Shown here in pieces: positions 24,797 through 32,811 of a DNA stretch of 64,000 nucleotides; within the stretch, counting starts at the first letter, position 1; every line of letters begins with the position of its first letter. The notes under the pieces were generated by a model. The model was given only the letters and a program-made list of their open reading frames with translations, did no database searches and was not told where the DNA came from. This DNA is from Fibrobacter sp. (GTDB lineage Bacteria; Fibrobacterota; Fibrobacteria; Fibrobacterales; Fibrobacteraceae): contig JAKSIC010000010.1 in the NCBI GenBank assembly GCA_024399015.1, positions 1 to 64,000 on the forward strand, written 5' to 3'. The position numbers and the translations under genes are program-made.

Positions 24797-25915
24797 TTAC
24801 ATCCAGCTACGTTCAGAGGTGCCGGAAATACCGCGGACCTTAAGGTCGAAGTCATCCGGGTTGGTTGCTGCATTCATGGCTGTTTCCAAGGTAATCTGAT
24901 CGGTCTGGTAAAGTTCCAGCAGAGCCTGGTCGAAGGTCTGTGAACCATACTGCATGTGGCCTTCAGCAACAGCCTGTTCCACCATGTCGATCTTGTCCTT
25001 GTCCTGGATGTATTCCTTGATTGCACCAGTATTCACCAGGATTTCTGCGGCAGGAACACGACCTGCGCCATCCTTGGTAGGAAGCAAGCGGAGGGAAATA
25101 ATGCCAGCCAGAACTTCGGCCAACAGCAGACGAATTTCTTCGTGCTGGTGCGGCGGGTACATGGAAAGCACACGGTGAATAGTTTCGGTAGCGTTGGTGG
25201 TATGGATGGTTGCAAACACCATATGGCCGGTATCGGCAGCAGTCATGGCGATCTGCATGGTTTCCAAGTCACGAATTTCACCCACCAGCAAAACGTCCGG
25301 ATCCTGACGGAGAGCGGCACGCAATGCGTTTGCATAGGACAAGGTATCCACGCCAATTTCACGCTGGGAAATAATGGCCTTGTTATCCTTGTACAAATAT
25401 TCGATCGGGTCTTCAACGGTAATGATGTTCACCGATTCCTGCTGGTTGATGTAATCCAGCATAGAAGCCAAAGTGGTGGACTTACCAGAACCAGTTGTAC
25501 CAGTAACGAGAACGAGACCGCGGCGAGTCAAGGCCAGCTTGCGGATAACATCCGGCAAATGCAATTCTTCGAAAGCGGGAATCCTAGCCTTGATATGACG
25601 GATAACGATAGCGATGGTACCGCGCTGACGGAAAACGTTCACACGGAAACGACCCATATCACGGGCACCCACTGCAAAGTCGCATTCCTTATTTTGTTCA
25701 AAACGCAGTTTCTGGTCGCGGTTCATGATATCGTCCAGGAAGGAGTCCATCATGGAAGCGTCAATACGAACAGGAATCGGACGTTCCAAGGAACCGTTGA
25801 TACGGTAAACCGGCGGAACACCGATACGAAGATGCAAGTCGGAAGCCTTGCGATTCACCATTTCGCGAAGGAGCTGTTCGATGCGGAGAGTCTGCGGAGC
25901 CTGCTGTTCAGCCAT
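24797..25915 (-). CDS. pilT: PilT-type twitching-motility ATPase
   Basis: This 372-residue cytoplasmic ATPase has all PilT signatures: an N-terminal PAS-like part (ASDLHLRIGVPP), Walker A GTTGSGKST, the Asp box VEDPIEY, Walker B VGEIRD and His box GHMVFATIHT, plus the C-terminal AEILVNT region. PilT powers retraction of type IV pili. No other pilus gene is in the window. The upstream gene is a giant acidic TPR protein, and the two overlap by one base in TAATG, so they are translationally coupled and may act together. Length and motifs are normal for PilT. Confidence 0.93.
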   Translation of the reverse strand: MAEQQAPQTLRIEQLLREMVNRKASDLHLRIGVPPVYRINGSLERPIPVRIDASMMDSFLDDIMNRDQKLRFEQNKECDFAVGARDMGRFRVNVFRQRGTIAIVIRHIKARIPAFEELHLPDVIRKLALTRRGLVLVTGTTGSGKSTTLASMLDYINQQESVNIITVEDPIEYLYKDNKAIISQREIGVDTLSYANALRAALRQDPDVLLVGEIRDLETMQIAMTAADTGHMVFATIHTTNATETIHRVLSMYPPHQHEEIRLLLAEVLAGIISLRLLPTKDGAGRVPAAEILVNTGAIKEYIQDKDKIDMVEQAVAEGHMQYGSQTFDQALLELYQTDQITLETAMNAATNPDDFDLKVRGISGTSERSWM

Positions 25916-28900
25916 TAAGCGTTACCTCCAAACTTGGTGCGGTAAATCTTTTCGATTTCATCGAGACGTGCTGCAATTTCAGCGTTGTCCGGTTCCTTCT
26001 GGGCAAGGTCTGCATAAATGTCGAGAGCCTTTCCATAGAGACCCTGGTCAAAATAGATTTCAGCCAAGGTACGGGTGTTCAGGCTGTCGTCCAATTCGTG
26101 TGCGCCACGGTCAAGAGGTGCATCCGGATTGTTGATGAGGCTTGCGGAAACTTCGTCGTCGGAATCACCGGACATGAGGAAATCAACACCCTTGTTGGAG
26201 GGCATGGATTCTTCAAGAGAATCATCTTCCATATCGAAGAGACCCTTGAATGCGCCGGAGACTTCAGTTTCCAAGGAGTTCAATTCGCTGGGAGCGGCCT
26301 TAGCAGCGGCCGGCTTTTCAGAGCCGAAGTCCAGACTATCGTCACCACCGAAGAGGGAATCAAAGGACTTGTCCAAATCGGACTTTGCTTCGTCGCTACC
26401 AACGGTTGCTGCAATTTCTTCAACAGCGGCACCGGTAGATTCAGAATCCTTTACTGCAGAGGCCTTGCTATCCGGCAAGTCAAGATCATCATCATTGCCG
26501 AACATGGAAGCGAATGCACCACCCATTTCCTGGGCAAGGTCTTCAGTTGCAGGCTGAGCTTCAGCAGAAGGCATTTCCAATTCAGATTCTGCGGAGTCCA
26601 CCTTTTCAGCCAAGGTTCTATCGTCAACTGGTTCAGCGGCAGGTTCTGCAGCGTCTTCAACAGGAAGATCATCATCGTCACCGAAGATGGAAGAGAATGC
26701 GCTATCCACTTCAAGCTTTTCTTCTGCAGGAGCTTCTTCAGAAGCGGTTTCTTCTGCGGAAGGTTCTGCCACGGCAGGTTCGTCGTCCAGAACGAAATCC
26801 ATGGGAGAAGCGATCATCGGTTCAGCAGGAGTTTCTACTTCAGCCACAGGTTCTGCGGGCTTTTCTTCGGGAAGGTCATCATCATCACCGAAGATGCTAC
26901 CGAAGGCGTCGGCAACTTCAGACTTTTCTTCTGCAGGTGCGGCAACGTCATCAAGAGTTGCGGTCATTTCTTCAGAAGCCTTGTCATCGCCAAAGCTCAA
27001 GGTACCGAAGGTATCTGCAGGATCAGAGGAAGCTTCTTCTGCGGCAAGTTCTTCAGCAGGCTTTTCTTCAGGAAGATCATCATCATCACCGAAGATGCTA
27101 CCGAAGGCATCAGCGACTTCAGACTTTTCTTCTTCGGGAGCGAGTTCTGCAGCAAGAGCTGCGTCAACGGACCATTCTGCGGCAGGTTCTGCAGCAGGAG
27201 CTGCAACGTCTTCAACAGCCAAGTCTTCTGCCGGCTTGTCTTCATCAAGATTCAATGCGCCGAAAGAGTTCAGGAAATCATCCGCAGAAATTGCGGACTC
27301 TTCTGCGGAAACAGTAGATTCTTCTGCAGGAGCTGCAGTTTCTTCGGTTGCAACTTCAGCGGTTTCAGCTGCGGGGTCGTCCAATACGAAATCGTCCGTC
27401 GGCAATTCAAGAGTTTCTTCTGCAGCAGGTTCTTCGGCAGGTTCAGTCAAGCCGAGAGCTTCAGATGCAGCGGCGAAAGACTTTTCAAAGATGTCTGCGC
27501 CAGCGGACTTTTCAAACAAGCCGCTACCAAACACTGCCTCGGCAGAGGACTTTTCTGCAGGCAGTTCTTCAGGAAGTTCATCTTCACCAAAGATGCTATC
27601 AAAAGCGTTATCAACAGTCGTGGGCTTGTCTTCTGCGGACTTTTCGAACAGACCACCACCGAAGGCGTCTTCTTCAACTTCTTCCGCGGCAGGTTCAGCA
27701 GATTCTTCAACAGTTTCAGCAGCGGGTTCCGGAGACCATTCGCCAGCAGCAGGCTGAGGCTTTTCTTCGGGAAGTTCGTCTTCACCAAAGATGTCATTGA
27801 AAGCATTGTCCACTGTAGTGGGCTTGTCTTCATCCAAAGCGGAAGCTGCGGATGCAATTTCTTCAGCGGGTTCTTCCACTGCCGGTTCAGGCTTTGCGGT
27901 ATTCTGCGGCAGTTCTTCCGGGAGTTCGTCTTCACCGAAGATGCTGTTGAATGCATTGTCCACGCTCATGGGCTTGTCTTCTGCGGCAGGCTTACCGAAG
28001 ATGCTGGATGCGTTTGCTTCAGCCTCTTCATCAAGGACAACCTGCTGAGCAGGAGCTGCGGGAGCTTCTTCAACTTCAAGATCATCATCCAAGCCGAACA
28101 TGTCAGCCAGGGCGGAATTCACATCGTTACCGGAGATGTTTTCATCCACCGGGAATTCTTCAGCGTTAGCAGGTTCACCAGATTCGATGGACTGCATCAC
28201 GGATTCCAGGGAAGCGGAAAGGTCTTCCACAGCGGAATCGTCAGAAGCATCGCCATTGGGAAGCATTGCGGCCAGAGCTGCAAACGGATCATCTTCTGCA
28301 GGAGCTTCATCTTCTTCATTAAGATTGAAGCCACCAAAGGGAGATGCTGCGGGAGCCGGTTCATCAAGGGAAACGTCAGCGTCGGCAGTAGCACCAAGGG
28401 ATTCTTCGGGACTATCGTCCAGGGACAGGTCAAAAGAATCGTTGGACTTTTCAAAGACAGAGCCCATACCACCTGCGGATTCTTCAGCAGGTGCGGCCAC
28501 ATCGGCCGGAGCAGTTTCGGCGCTCTTGTCGAACATGCCGTCGGATTCACCCAGGTTGAAGTCCAGGGACTCATCATCGCCACCCGGCATATTGAAGGCG
28601 TCTTCGGCAAGACCACCCATGGCGGCACTGAGAGCAGCATCCGGAATAACATCGTATTCGTCCTTCCAGAAGTTGTTCAGCGGGTCCATGTCGTGGTAGC
28701 GACGGTAGCAGAGGTTACGTTCTGCAACATTGCCCAACTTGTCGTAGGCGTCGCCCATAATCTTCTGGGCTGCCAGATTGAAGGGATCCTTCACGAGAAT
28801 CTTGTCGCACTGCTGCACGCAGCCTTCAAAGTCTTCCTTCTGGAAGAGGATCTTGGCGCGGACAATCATTGCTGCCACGTCGTTCGAATAAAGGGTCAAT

Positions 28901-29031
28901 CCCCCATCGATACGATTAAGTGCGGTATCCAGATCACCGGCGGCACGTTCCAAATCAGCAAGCCAAGCAAAAATCTTGGAATTGCTGTTTTTCTTGCCTA
29001 CGGACTTCTTAAGAGTTTCCAATGTGACCAT
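25915..29031 (-). CDS. Giant acidic TPR protein with repeated FxSIFG-acidic motifs
   Basis: This 1038-residue protein has no signal or membrane segment. TPR-like repeats lie at residues 1-125 and at about 975-1030 (LYGKALDIYADLAQKEPDNAE). Between them is an 800-residue low-complexity region dominated by Ala and Glu. It holds about ten spaced copies of a motif like AFxSIFG(D/E)(D/E)(D/E)LPEE: a short hydrophobic helix followed by acidic residues and Pro. The layout, acidic disordered region plus TPR, recalls FimV-type polar scaffolds, and the gene is coupled to pilT. A multivalent scaffold for pilus or polar proteins is my inference. The repeated motif is seen directly. Confidence 0.8.
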   Translation of the reverse strand: MVTLETLKKSVGKKNSNSKIFAWLADLERAAGDLDTALNRIDGGLTLYSNDVAAMIVRAKILFQKEDFEGCVQQCDKILVKDPFNLAAQKIMGDAYDKLGNVAERNLCYRRYHDMDPLNNFWKDEYDVIPDAALSAAMGGLAEDAFNMPGGDDESLDFNLGESDGMFDKSAETAPADVAAPAEESAGGMGSVFEKSNDSFDLSLDDSPEESLGATADADVSLDEPAPAASPFGGFNLNEEDEAPAEDDPFAALAAMLPNGDASDDSAVEDLSASLESVMQSIESGEPANAEEFPVDENISGNDVNSALADMFGLDDDLEVEEAPAAPAQQVVLDEEAEANASSIFGKPAAEDKPMSVDNAFNSIFGEDELPEELPQNTAKPEPAVEEPAEEIASAASALDEDKPTTVDNAFNDIFGEDELPEEKPQPAAGEWSPEPAAETVEESAEPAAEEVEEDAFGGGLFEKSAEDKPTTVDNAFDSIFGEDELPEELPAEKSSAEAVFGSGLFEKSAGADIFEKSFAAASEALGLTEPAEEPAAEETLELPTDDFVLDDPAAETAEVATEETAAPAEESTVSAEESAISADDFLNSFGALNLDEDKPAEDLAVEDVAAPAAEPAAEWSVDAALAAELAPEEEKSEVADAFGSIFGDDDDLPEEKPAEELAAEEASSDPADTFGTLSFGDDKASEEMTATLDDVAAPAEEKSEVADAFGSIFGDDDDLPEEKPAEPVAEVETPAEPMIASPMDFVLDDEPAVAEPSAEETASEEAPAEEKLEVDSAFSSIFGDDDDLPVEDAAEPAAEPVDDRTLAEKVDSAESELEMPSAEAQPATEDLAQEMGGAFASMFGNDDDLDLPDSKASAVKDSESTGAAVEEIAATVGSDEAKSDLDKSFDSLFGGDDSLDFGSEKPAAAKAAPSELNSLETEVSGAFKGLFDMEDDSLEESMPSNKGVDFLMSGDSDDEVSASLINNPDAPLDRGAHELDDSLNTRTLAEIYFDQGLYGKALDIYADLAQKEPDNAEIAARLDEIEKIYRTKFGGNA

Positions 29032-29046
29032 AACAAATCACCTCTA

Positions 29047-29292
29047 TTAGAGCAGAATAGCTTCGTCAGCCAAAAGGACAGGAATTCCTTCGCGAACAGG
29101 ATAGACTCTAGAACCATCGACCGTTTCCAAAGCTTCGGTCAAGGTTTCAGAAATAGATTCACCAGCAACATTTTTAAGAGAACCTGCAGCAATAGCACTG
29201 TTCAGTGCAGCCAAACGTTCTGCAGAAGCCACCTTAAGAGCACCCCTGGTTTCGGGGCAGCAAAGAATATCCAAAAGTTTAGAGTCTAACAT
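29047..29292 (-). CDS. Trm112 family protein (UPF0434/YcaR-like)
   Basis: This 81-residue protein begins MLDSKLLDILCCPETRGAL and ends with YPVREGIPVLLADEA, the two ends that define the Trm112/UPF0434 family. Usual members have a zinc-binding pair of Cys at each end; here only CC is seen at the N-terminus and no second pair is visible, so metal binding is doubtful. In eukaryotes and archaea Trm112 activates methyltransferases, while the bacterial role is unclear. It lies between the glycosyltransferase block and the acidic TPR gene, with a 15-base gap to the latter. Confidence 0.85.
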   Translation of the reverse strand: MLDSKLLDILCCPETRGALKVASAERLAALNSAIAAGSLKNVAGESISETLTEALETVDGSRVYPVREGIPVLLADEAILL

Positions 29293-29353
29293 AAGTCCCT
29301 TTATAGCATATACTTATGTAAAAGATAACTCTATTTTTGAAAGAAAATTGTAA

Positions 29354-31060
29354 TTAACGCAAGTATTTCAGGTTTACAAGGGCATAATCGCCATTTGAGC
29401 CGTTTCCTATGAGCAGGAACACACGTAAACCCAGGTTTTCAAGCCATTTAATGTCGTAATTTTCGCGGAATCCGGAGGAATTGGACACCACCAGAAGTTC
29501 GCGGCAGCCGGTACGATTACAAATGGATTCCATTTCAGACAGGGATCCAAGAACATGCTGACGATTTTTGTCAGTAATTTTAGTCTTGTCGTTAGAGACG
29601 CAGCCGAGAATTTCGATACCCGGAATCACATTGTAACGGTCAAACCAGCTGTCCAGAGAATCTTCGGAACCGCCCAGCAAAATGGAGCGATGACGTTTTT
29701 TGGCAAAAATTCTGTAGAAATAGTTTATCCAAAATGCCACACGTCGCCAGGCCTTGAGAGCCAAGGGGATGAACAGAATGGAAACACCAACGATAATCGC
29801 CCAGGGTTCGTCATAAGCCATCATGGGATCCTGAAAACCAGCAAATGTCTGAGGCAGCTGCGTAACAAGGCGGTATCCAATATAACAACCCACGGAAAGC
29901 AAGTTCAACGGCAAAAGGTGACGGATAAAACGATCCCCCTTAAGACTGCCACTAGCATATTCCCCACGGAAAGTCAGGAAAACAATATTGACTATGGCCA
30001 CTATAGCTACAAGCCACCAGTTTTCAAACAACCTGCCATCAAATATGGAATGCTGTAAAAGCGCAGAGACAGGTTCCGGACAGCTATGGGTCCCATCGTC
30101 AAAACACGCATAATCCAGCACAACTTCATGTTCTGAACAAAAAGCAATCAGAGCCCACAGGGCCACCACGCCCAAGTCCAGGAAAATCTTCCAGAACTTT
30201 GGAATCAGGCGGGTAAACATTCCCACGAACGCAGCAAACAGAATACCCAGAGTCACCAAGAACGAGGGAACAAAGTAAAGGTCCTTATGCTTCTTCACGA
30301 AAATAATCATGGCCTTGTAGAAATCCACATAGGACTTCCAGCGGCGGGTCTTGCAGCTCTGACCCTTGAAATGGAGGATGTTTGTAGACGGAGTGTAGTA
30401 GTTCTTAAATCCAGCCACCTTTGCACGGAAGCAAAGATCCAGGTCTTCACCGTACATGAAGAAGTCTTCATCAAAGCCATTCAATTCGCGGTACAGTTCG
30501 CTACGCATGCAGAAGAAGGAACCACTGATGGCATCCACTTCCGTAACCTCCTCGGGGTCGGCGTAGGTCATGTTGTAGGAGGCAAACAGCTTGCTCTTGG
30601 GGAACAAGGCTGCCAACCCCACCGTCTTGGAAATTGCAGAGAACGTGGTGGGGAAAGAACGGCGGCAAGCCAACTGCAGGGAGCCATCTTCATTCAGGAT
30701 GCGGCAGCCTGCCAAACCCGTTTCCGGACGTTCCTGAACAAATTCAAGAACCTTGCGCAGGGAATCCCTGGATACCAAGGTATCGGGATTCACAAAGAAC
30801 AGGTAGGGCTTGGTAGCTGATTTTACGGCAAGGTTGCAACCCTTGCCAAAGCCCAGATTTTCCTTGGAGTCAATCCAGACCACTTCCGGGAAGTAAGCCT
30901 TGATCTCGGGAGTAATAGGTTCTGCAGAACCGTTATCCAGAACAATAACCTGAGTGTCAATTCCCTCGCTGGCGTCTCGAATAGACTTTAGGCATGCGGG
31001 AATAAAGTCGCAGGAATTATATGCGACAATAATGACGGAACAGGAATAATCTACTGCCAT
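29354..31060 (-). CDS. GT2 glycosyltransferase fused to a membrane and nucleotide-binding-like domain
   Basis: This 568-residue protein has a family-2 glycosyltransferase domain (about 5-240; VIIVAYNS, LDNGS, FFVNPDT as the DxD-type site, MYGEDLDLCFR) related to rhamnosyltransferases. A membrane part with several helices follows (about 260-445). The last 120 residues (RSILLGGSEDSLDSW ... RELLVVSNSSG) look like the CoA-binding-type Rossmann domain found at the N-terminus of polyprenyl-phosphate sugar transferases, here without their catalytic part. That combination is unusual. It begins 19 bases after the DPM1-like gene and probably works on the same lipid-linked or surface glycan. Confidence 0.78.
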   Translation of the reverse strand: MAVDYSCSVIIVAYNSCDFIPACLKSIRDASEGIDTQVIVLDNGSAEPITPEIKAYFPEVVWIDSKENLGFGKGCNLAVKSATKPYLFFVNPDTLVSRDSLRKVLEFVQERPETGLAGCRILNEDGSLQLACRRSFPTTFSAISKTVGLAALFPKSKLFASYNMTYADPEEVTEVDAISGSFFCMRSELYRELNGFDEDFFMYGEDLDLCFRAKVAGFKNYYTPSTNILHFKGQSCKTRRWKSYVDFYKAMIIFVKKHKDLYFVPSFLVTLGILFAAFVGMFTRLIPKFWKIFLDLGVVALWALIAFCSEHEVVLDYACFDDGTHSCPEPVSALLQHSIFDGRLFENWWLVAIVAIVNIVFLTFRGEYASGSLKGDRFIRHLLPLNLLSVGCYIGYRLVTQLPQTFAGFQDPMMAYDEPWAIIVGVSILFIPLALKAWRRVAFWINYFYRIFAKKRHRSILLGGSEDSLDSWFDRYNVIPGIEILGCVSNDKTKITDKNRQHVLGSLSEMESICNRTGCRELLVVSNSSGFRENYDIKWLENLGLRVFLLIGNGSNGDYALVNLKYLR

Positions 31061-31079
31061 GACAACGGTCCCTTAAAGA

Positions 31080-31796
31080 CTATGCCAAACCCAGGCGGAG
31101 TTTAAGAACCAGGAAGAATGCCTCGGAAATAATGCCACCGCTCATCTTGGAGGTACCGCGGGTACGGTCCGTAAAGATAATAGGAATTTCCTTCACGGTA
31201 AGGCCCTTCTTCCAAACCTTGAATGTGGTTTCAATCTGGAAGCAGTAGCCATCGCTCTTCATCTTGTCAAGATCCAACGCTTCCAATGCACTGCGGCAGT
31301 AACACTTAAAGCCGCCCGTTGCATCACTTACGGGAAGGCGGGTCACCATACGGGTGTAAACGTTGGCGCCGTAGCTCAAGATCAAACGCTTCAGGTCCCA
31401 GTTCACCACGCTAATGCGGTTGTGCTTGTAACGGCTACCCAGAACAAGATCTGCACCGTTTTCTGCAGCTTCCAGGAAGCGGTTCAAGTCTGAGGGAGAG
31501 TGGCTGAAGTCGGCGTCCATTTCGAACACGCGTTCATAGTCACGTTCCAGGGCCCACTTAAAACCGGTAACATATGCAGTACCGAGGCCCATCTTGCCCT
31601 TGCGGCGGATCAAATGGATTCGAGGATTCTTCTGGGCTTCTGCCTCCACCAAGTCGCCGGTTCCATCCGGAGAACCGTCGTCCACAACCAAAACTTCCAG
31701 ACAGTCGTTCTGTTCCAGAATAGCAGACATAATGAGCAGGATATTTTCCTTCTCATTATAGGTCGGTACGATAACTAAGCTCTTAGGGTATGCCAT
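31080..31796 (-). CDS. Polyprenol-phosphate mannose synthase-like GT2
   Basis: This 238-residue protein is a soluble family-2 glycosyltransferase of the DPM1 type: VIVPTYNEKENI at the start, VVDDGSPDGTGD, the acceptor-side motif MDADFSHSP (DAD), and GSRYKHN. No C-terminal transmembrane helix is present, as in bacterial Ppm1-type catalytic domains. It should transfer mannose (or another hexose) from a nucleotide sugar to polyprenyl phosphate on the inner face of the membrane. It lies in a row with a second GT2 enzyme and the DUF2723 GT-C gene, which need exactly such a donor. Confidence 0.87.
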   Translation of the reverse strand: MAYPKSLVIVPTYNEKENILLIMSAILEQNDCLEVLVVDDGSPDGTGDLVEAEAQKNPRIHLIRRKGKMGLGTAYVTGFKWALERDYERVFEMDADFSHSPSDLNRFLEAAENGADLVLGSRYKHNRISVVNWDLKRLILSYGANVYTRMVTRLPVSDATGGFKCYCRSALEALDLDKMKSDGYCFQIETTFKVWKKGLTVKEIPIIFTDRTRGTSKMSGGIISEAFFLVLKLRLGLA

Positions 31797-31877
31797 ATAA
31801 AATCCTTAATCCTAACTTCCAAATTACAAAGACAATTTACAAAACAACGATTTAGAAAGCGAATCTTCTTTACGATT

Positions 31878-32798
31878 TTAGTCCCTTATGGTTTCCGCAA
31901 CCGGATAAGTCTGGGTCTTGTTGCCGTTCATCATTTCCCCAAGCAGGCCCAGGGAGAAGAACTGCACGCCCATCACCAGGGAGAATCCACCGGCAAGGAG
32001 CAGCGGACGCACGTGGAGAGCGCCAGTCTGAATCCATTCATAACCGAAGTAGCCACTAACGCCCAGGCCTACCATCACAAAGATGAGACCCAGCAAGCCG
32101 AAGAAATGCAGGGGCTTTGCGGCAAAGCTACGAAGGAACAAAAGGGAGAGCAAGTCCAGGAAGCCGGAAACCAGGCGGGAAACTCCGTACTTGGAAACGC
32201 CATGGACGCGGGCGCGGTGGGCCACCGGCATTTCGGTAATGCGGAAGCCCTGCCACTTGGCCATCACCGGGATAAAGCGATGGAAATCGCCATAAAGGTG
32301 AATGAAGCGGACCACGGAACTGCGGTAAGCCTTGATACCGCAGTTGAAGTCGTGAAGACGCTGGCCACACACTGCAGAAACAGTGAGGTTGAACAACTTG
32401 GAGGGCCAAGTCTTGTGCCAGGGATCTAAGCGGCGGATCTTCCAGCCGGAAACCAGGTCGTAACCGTCTTCAAGAATCTTGATCATCTTGGGAATTTCCA
32501 GAGGATCATCCTGCAGGTCGCCATCCAGAGTAGCAACGTACTTGCCGGAAGCCTTGGAGAAACCGAAAGCGAGGCCGGCAGCCTTACCGCAGTTGAACTG
32601 GAAGCGGTAAGCCTTGAGGAAAGCGTATTCCTTGGAAAGGTTTTCAATTACTTCCCAAGTGTTGTCGCGGCTTCCGTCATCGATAATGATGACTTCGTAC
32701 TCATATCCCGTAGGATCAATCGCGTTGGCGATTTCTTTCAGAAGGTCAGGAAGATTTTCGCTTTCTTCCTTGACCGGAATGACCATACTTAAATCCAT
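31878..32798 (-). CDS. Membrane-anchored polyprenyl-phosphate hexose synthase (GT2)
   Basis: This 306-residue protein is a GtrB/DPM-like family-2 glycosyltransferase (residues 1-225; VIPVKEESENLPDLL, IIDDGSRDNT, LDGDLQDDP as the DxD motif, FRFNCGKAAG-like QFNCGKAAGLAFG). Two transmembrane helices follow (about 232-258 and 268-292). Members make polyprenyl-phosphate glucose, mannose or aminoarabinose precursors. It begins 13 bases after the stop of the DUF2723 gene and is almost certainly in the same operon. The sugar cannot be decided from the sequence. Confidence 0.86.
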   Translation of the reverse strand: MDLSMVIPVKEESENLPDLLKEIANAIDPTGYEYEVIIIDDGSRDNTWEVIENLSKEYAFLKAYRFQFNCGKAAGLAFGFSKASGKYVATLDGDLQDDPLEIPKMIKILEDGYDLVSGWKIRRLDPWHKTWPSKLFNLTVSAVCGQRLHDFNCGIKAYRSSVVRFIHLYGDFHRFIPVMAKWQGFRITEMPVAHRARVHGVSKYGVSRLVSGFLDLLSLLFLRSFAAKPLHFFGLLGLIFVMVGLGVSGYFGYEWIQTGALHVRPLLLAGGFSLVMGVQFFSLGLLGEMMNGNKTQTYPVAETIRD

Positions 32799-32811
32799 TC
32801 GAAACCTCGAA

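Noticed and set aside
26098-29289. Plus-strand open frame of over 1000 codons opposite the acidic TPR gene
   Set aside because: It mirrors the skewed Ala/Glu codons of the real minus-strand gene, is rich in Cys, Phe, Arg and Ser without domain logic, and has no RBS.
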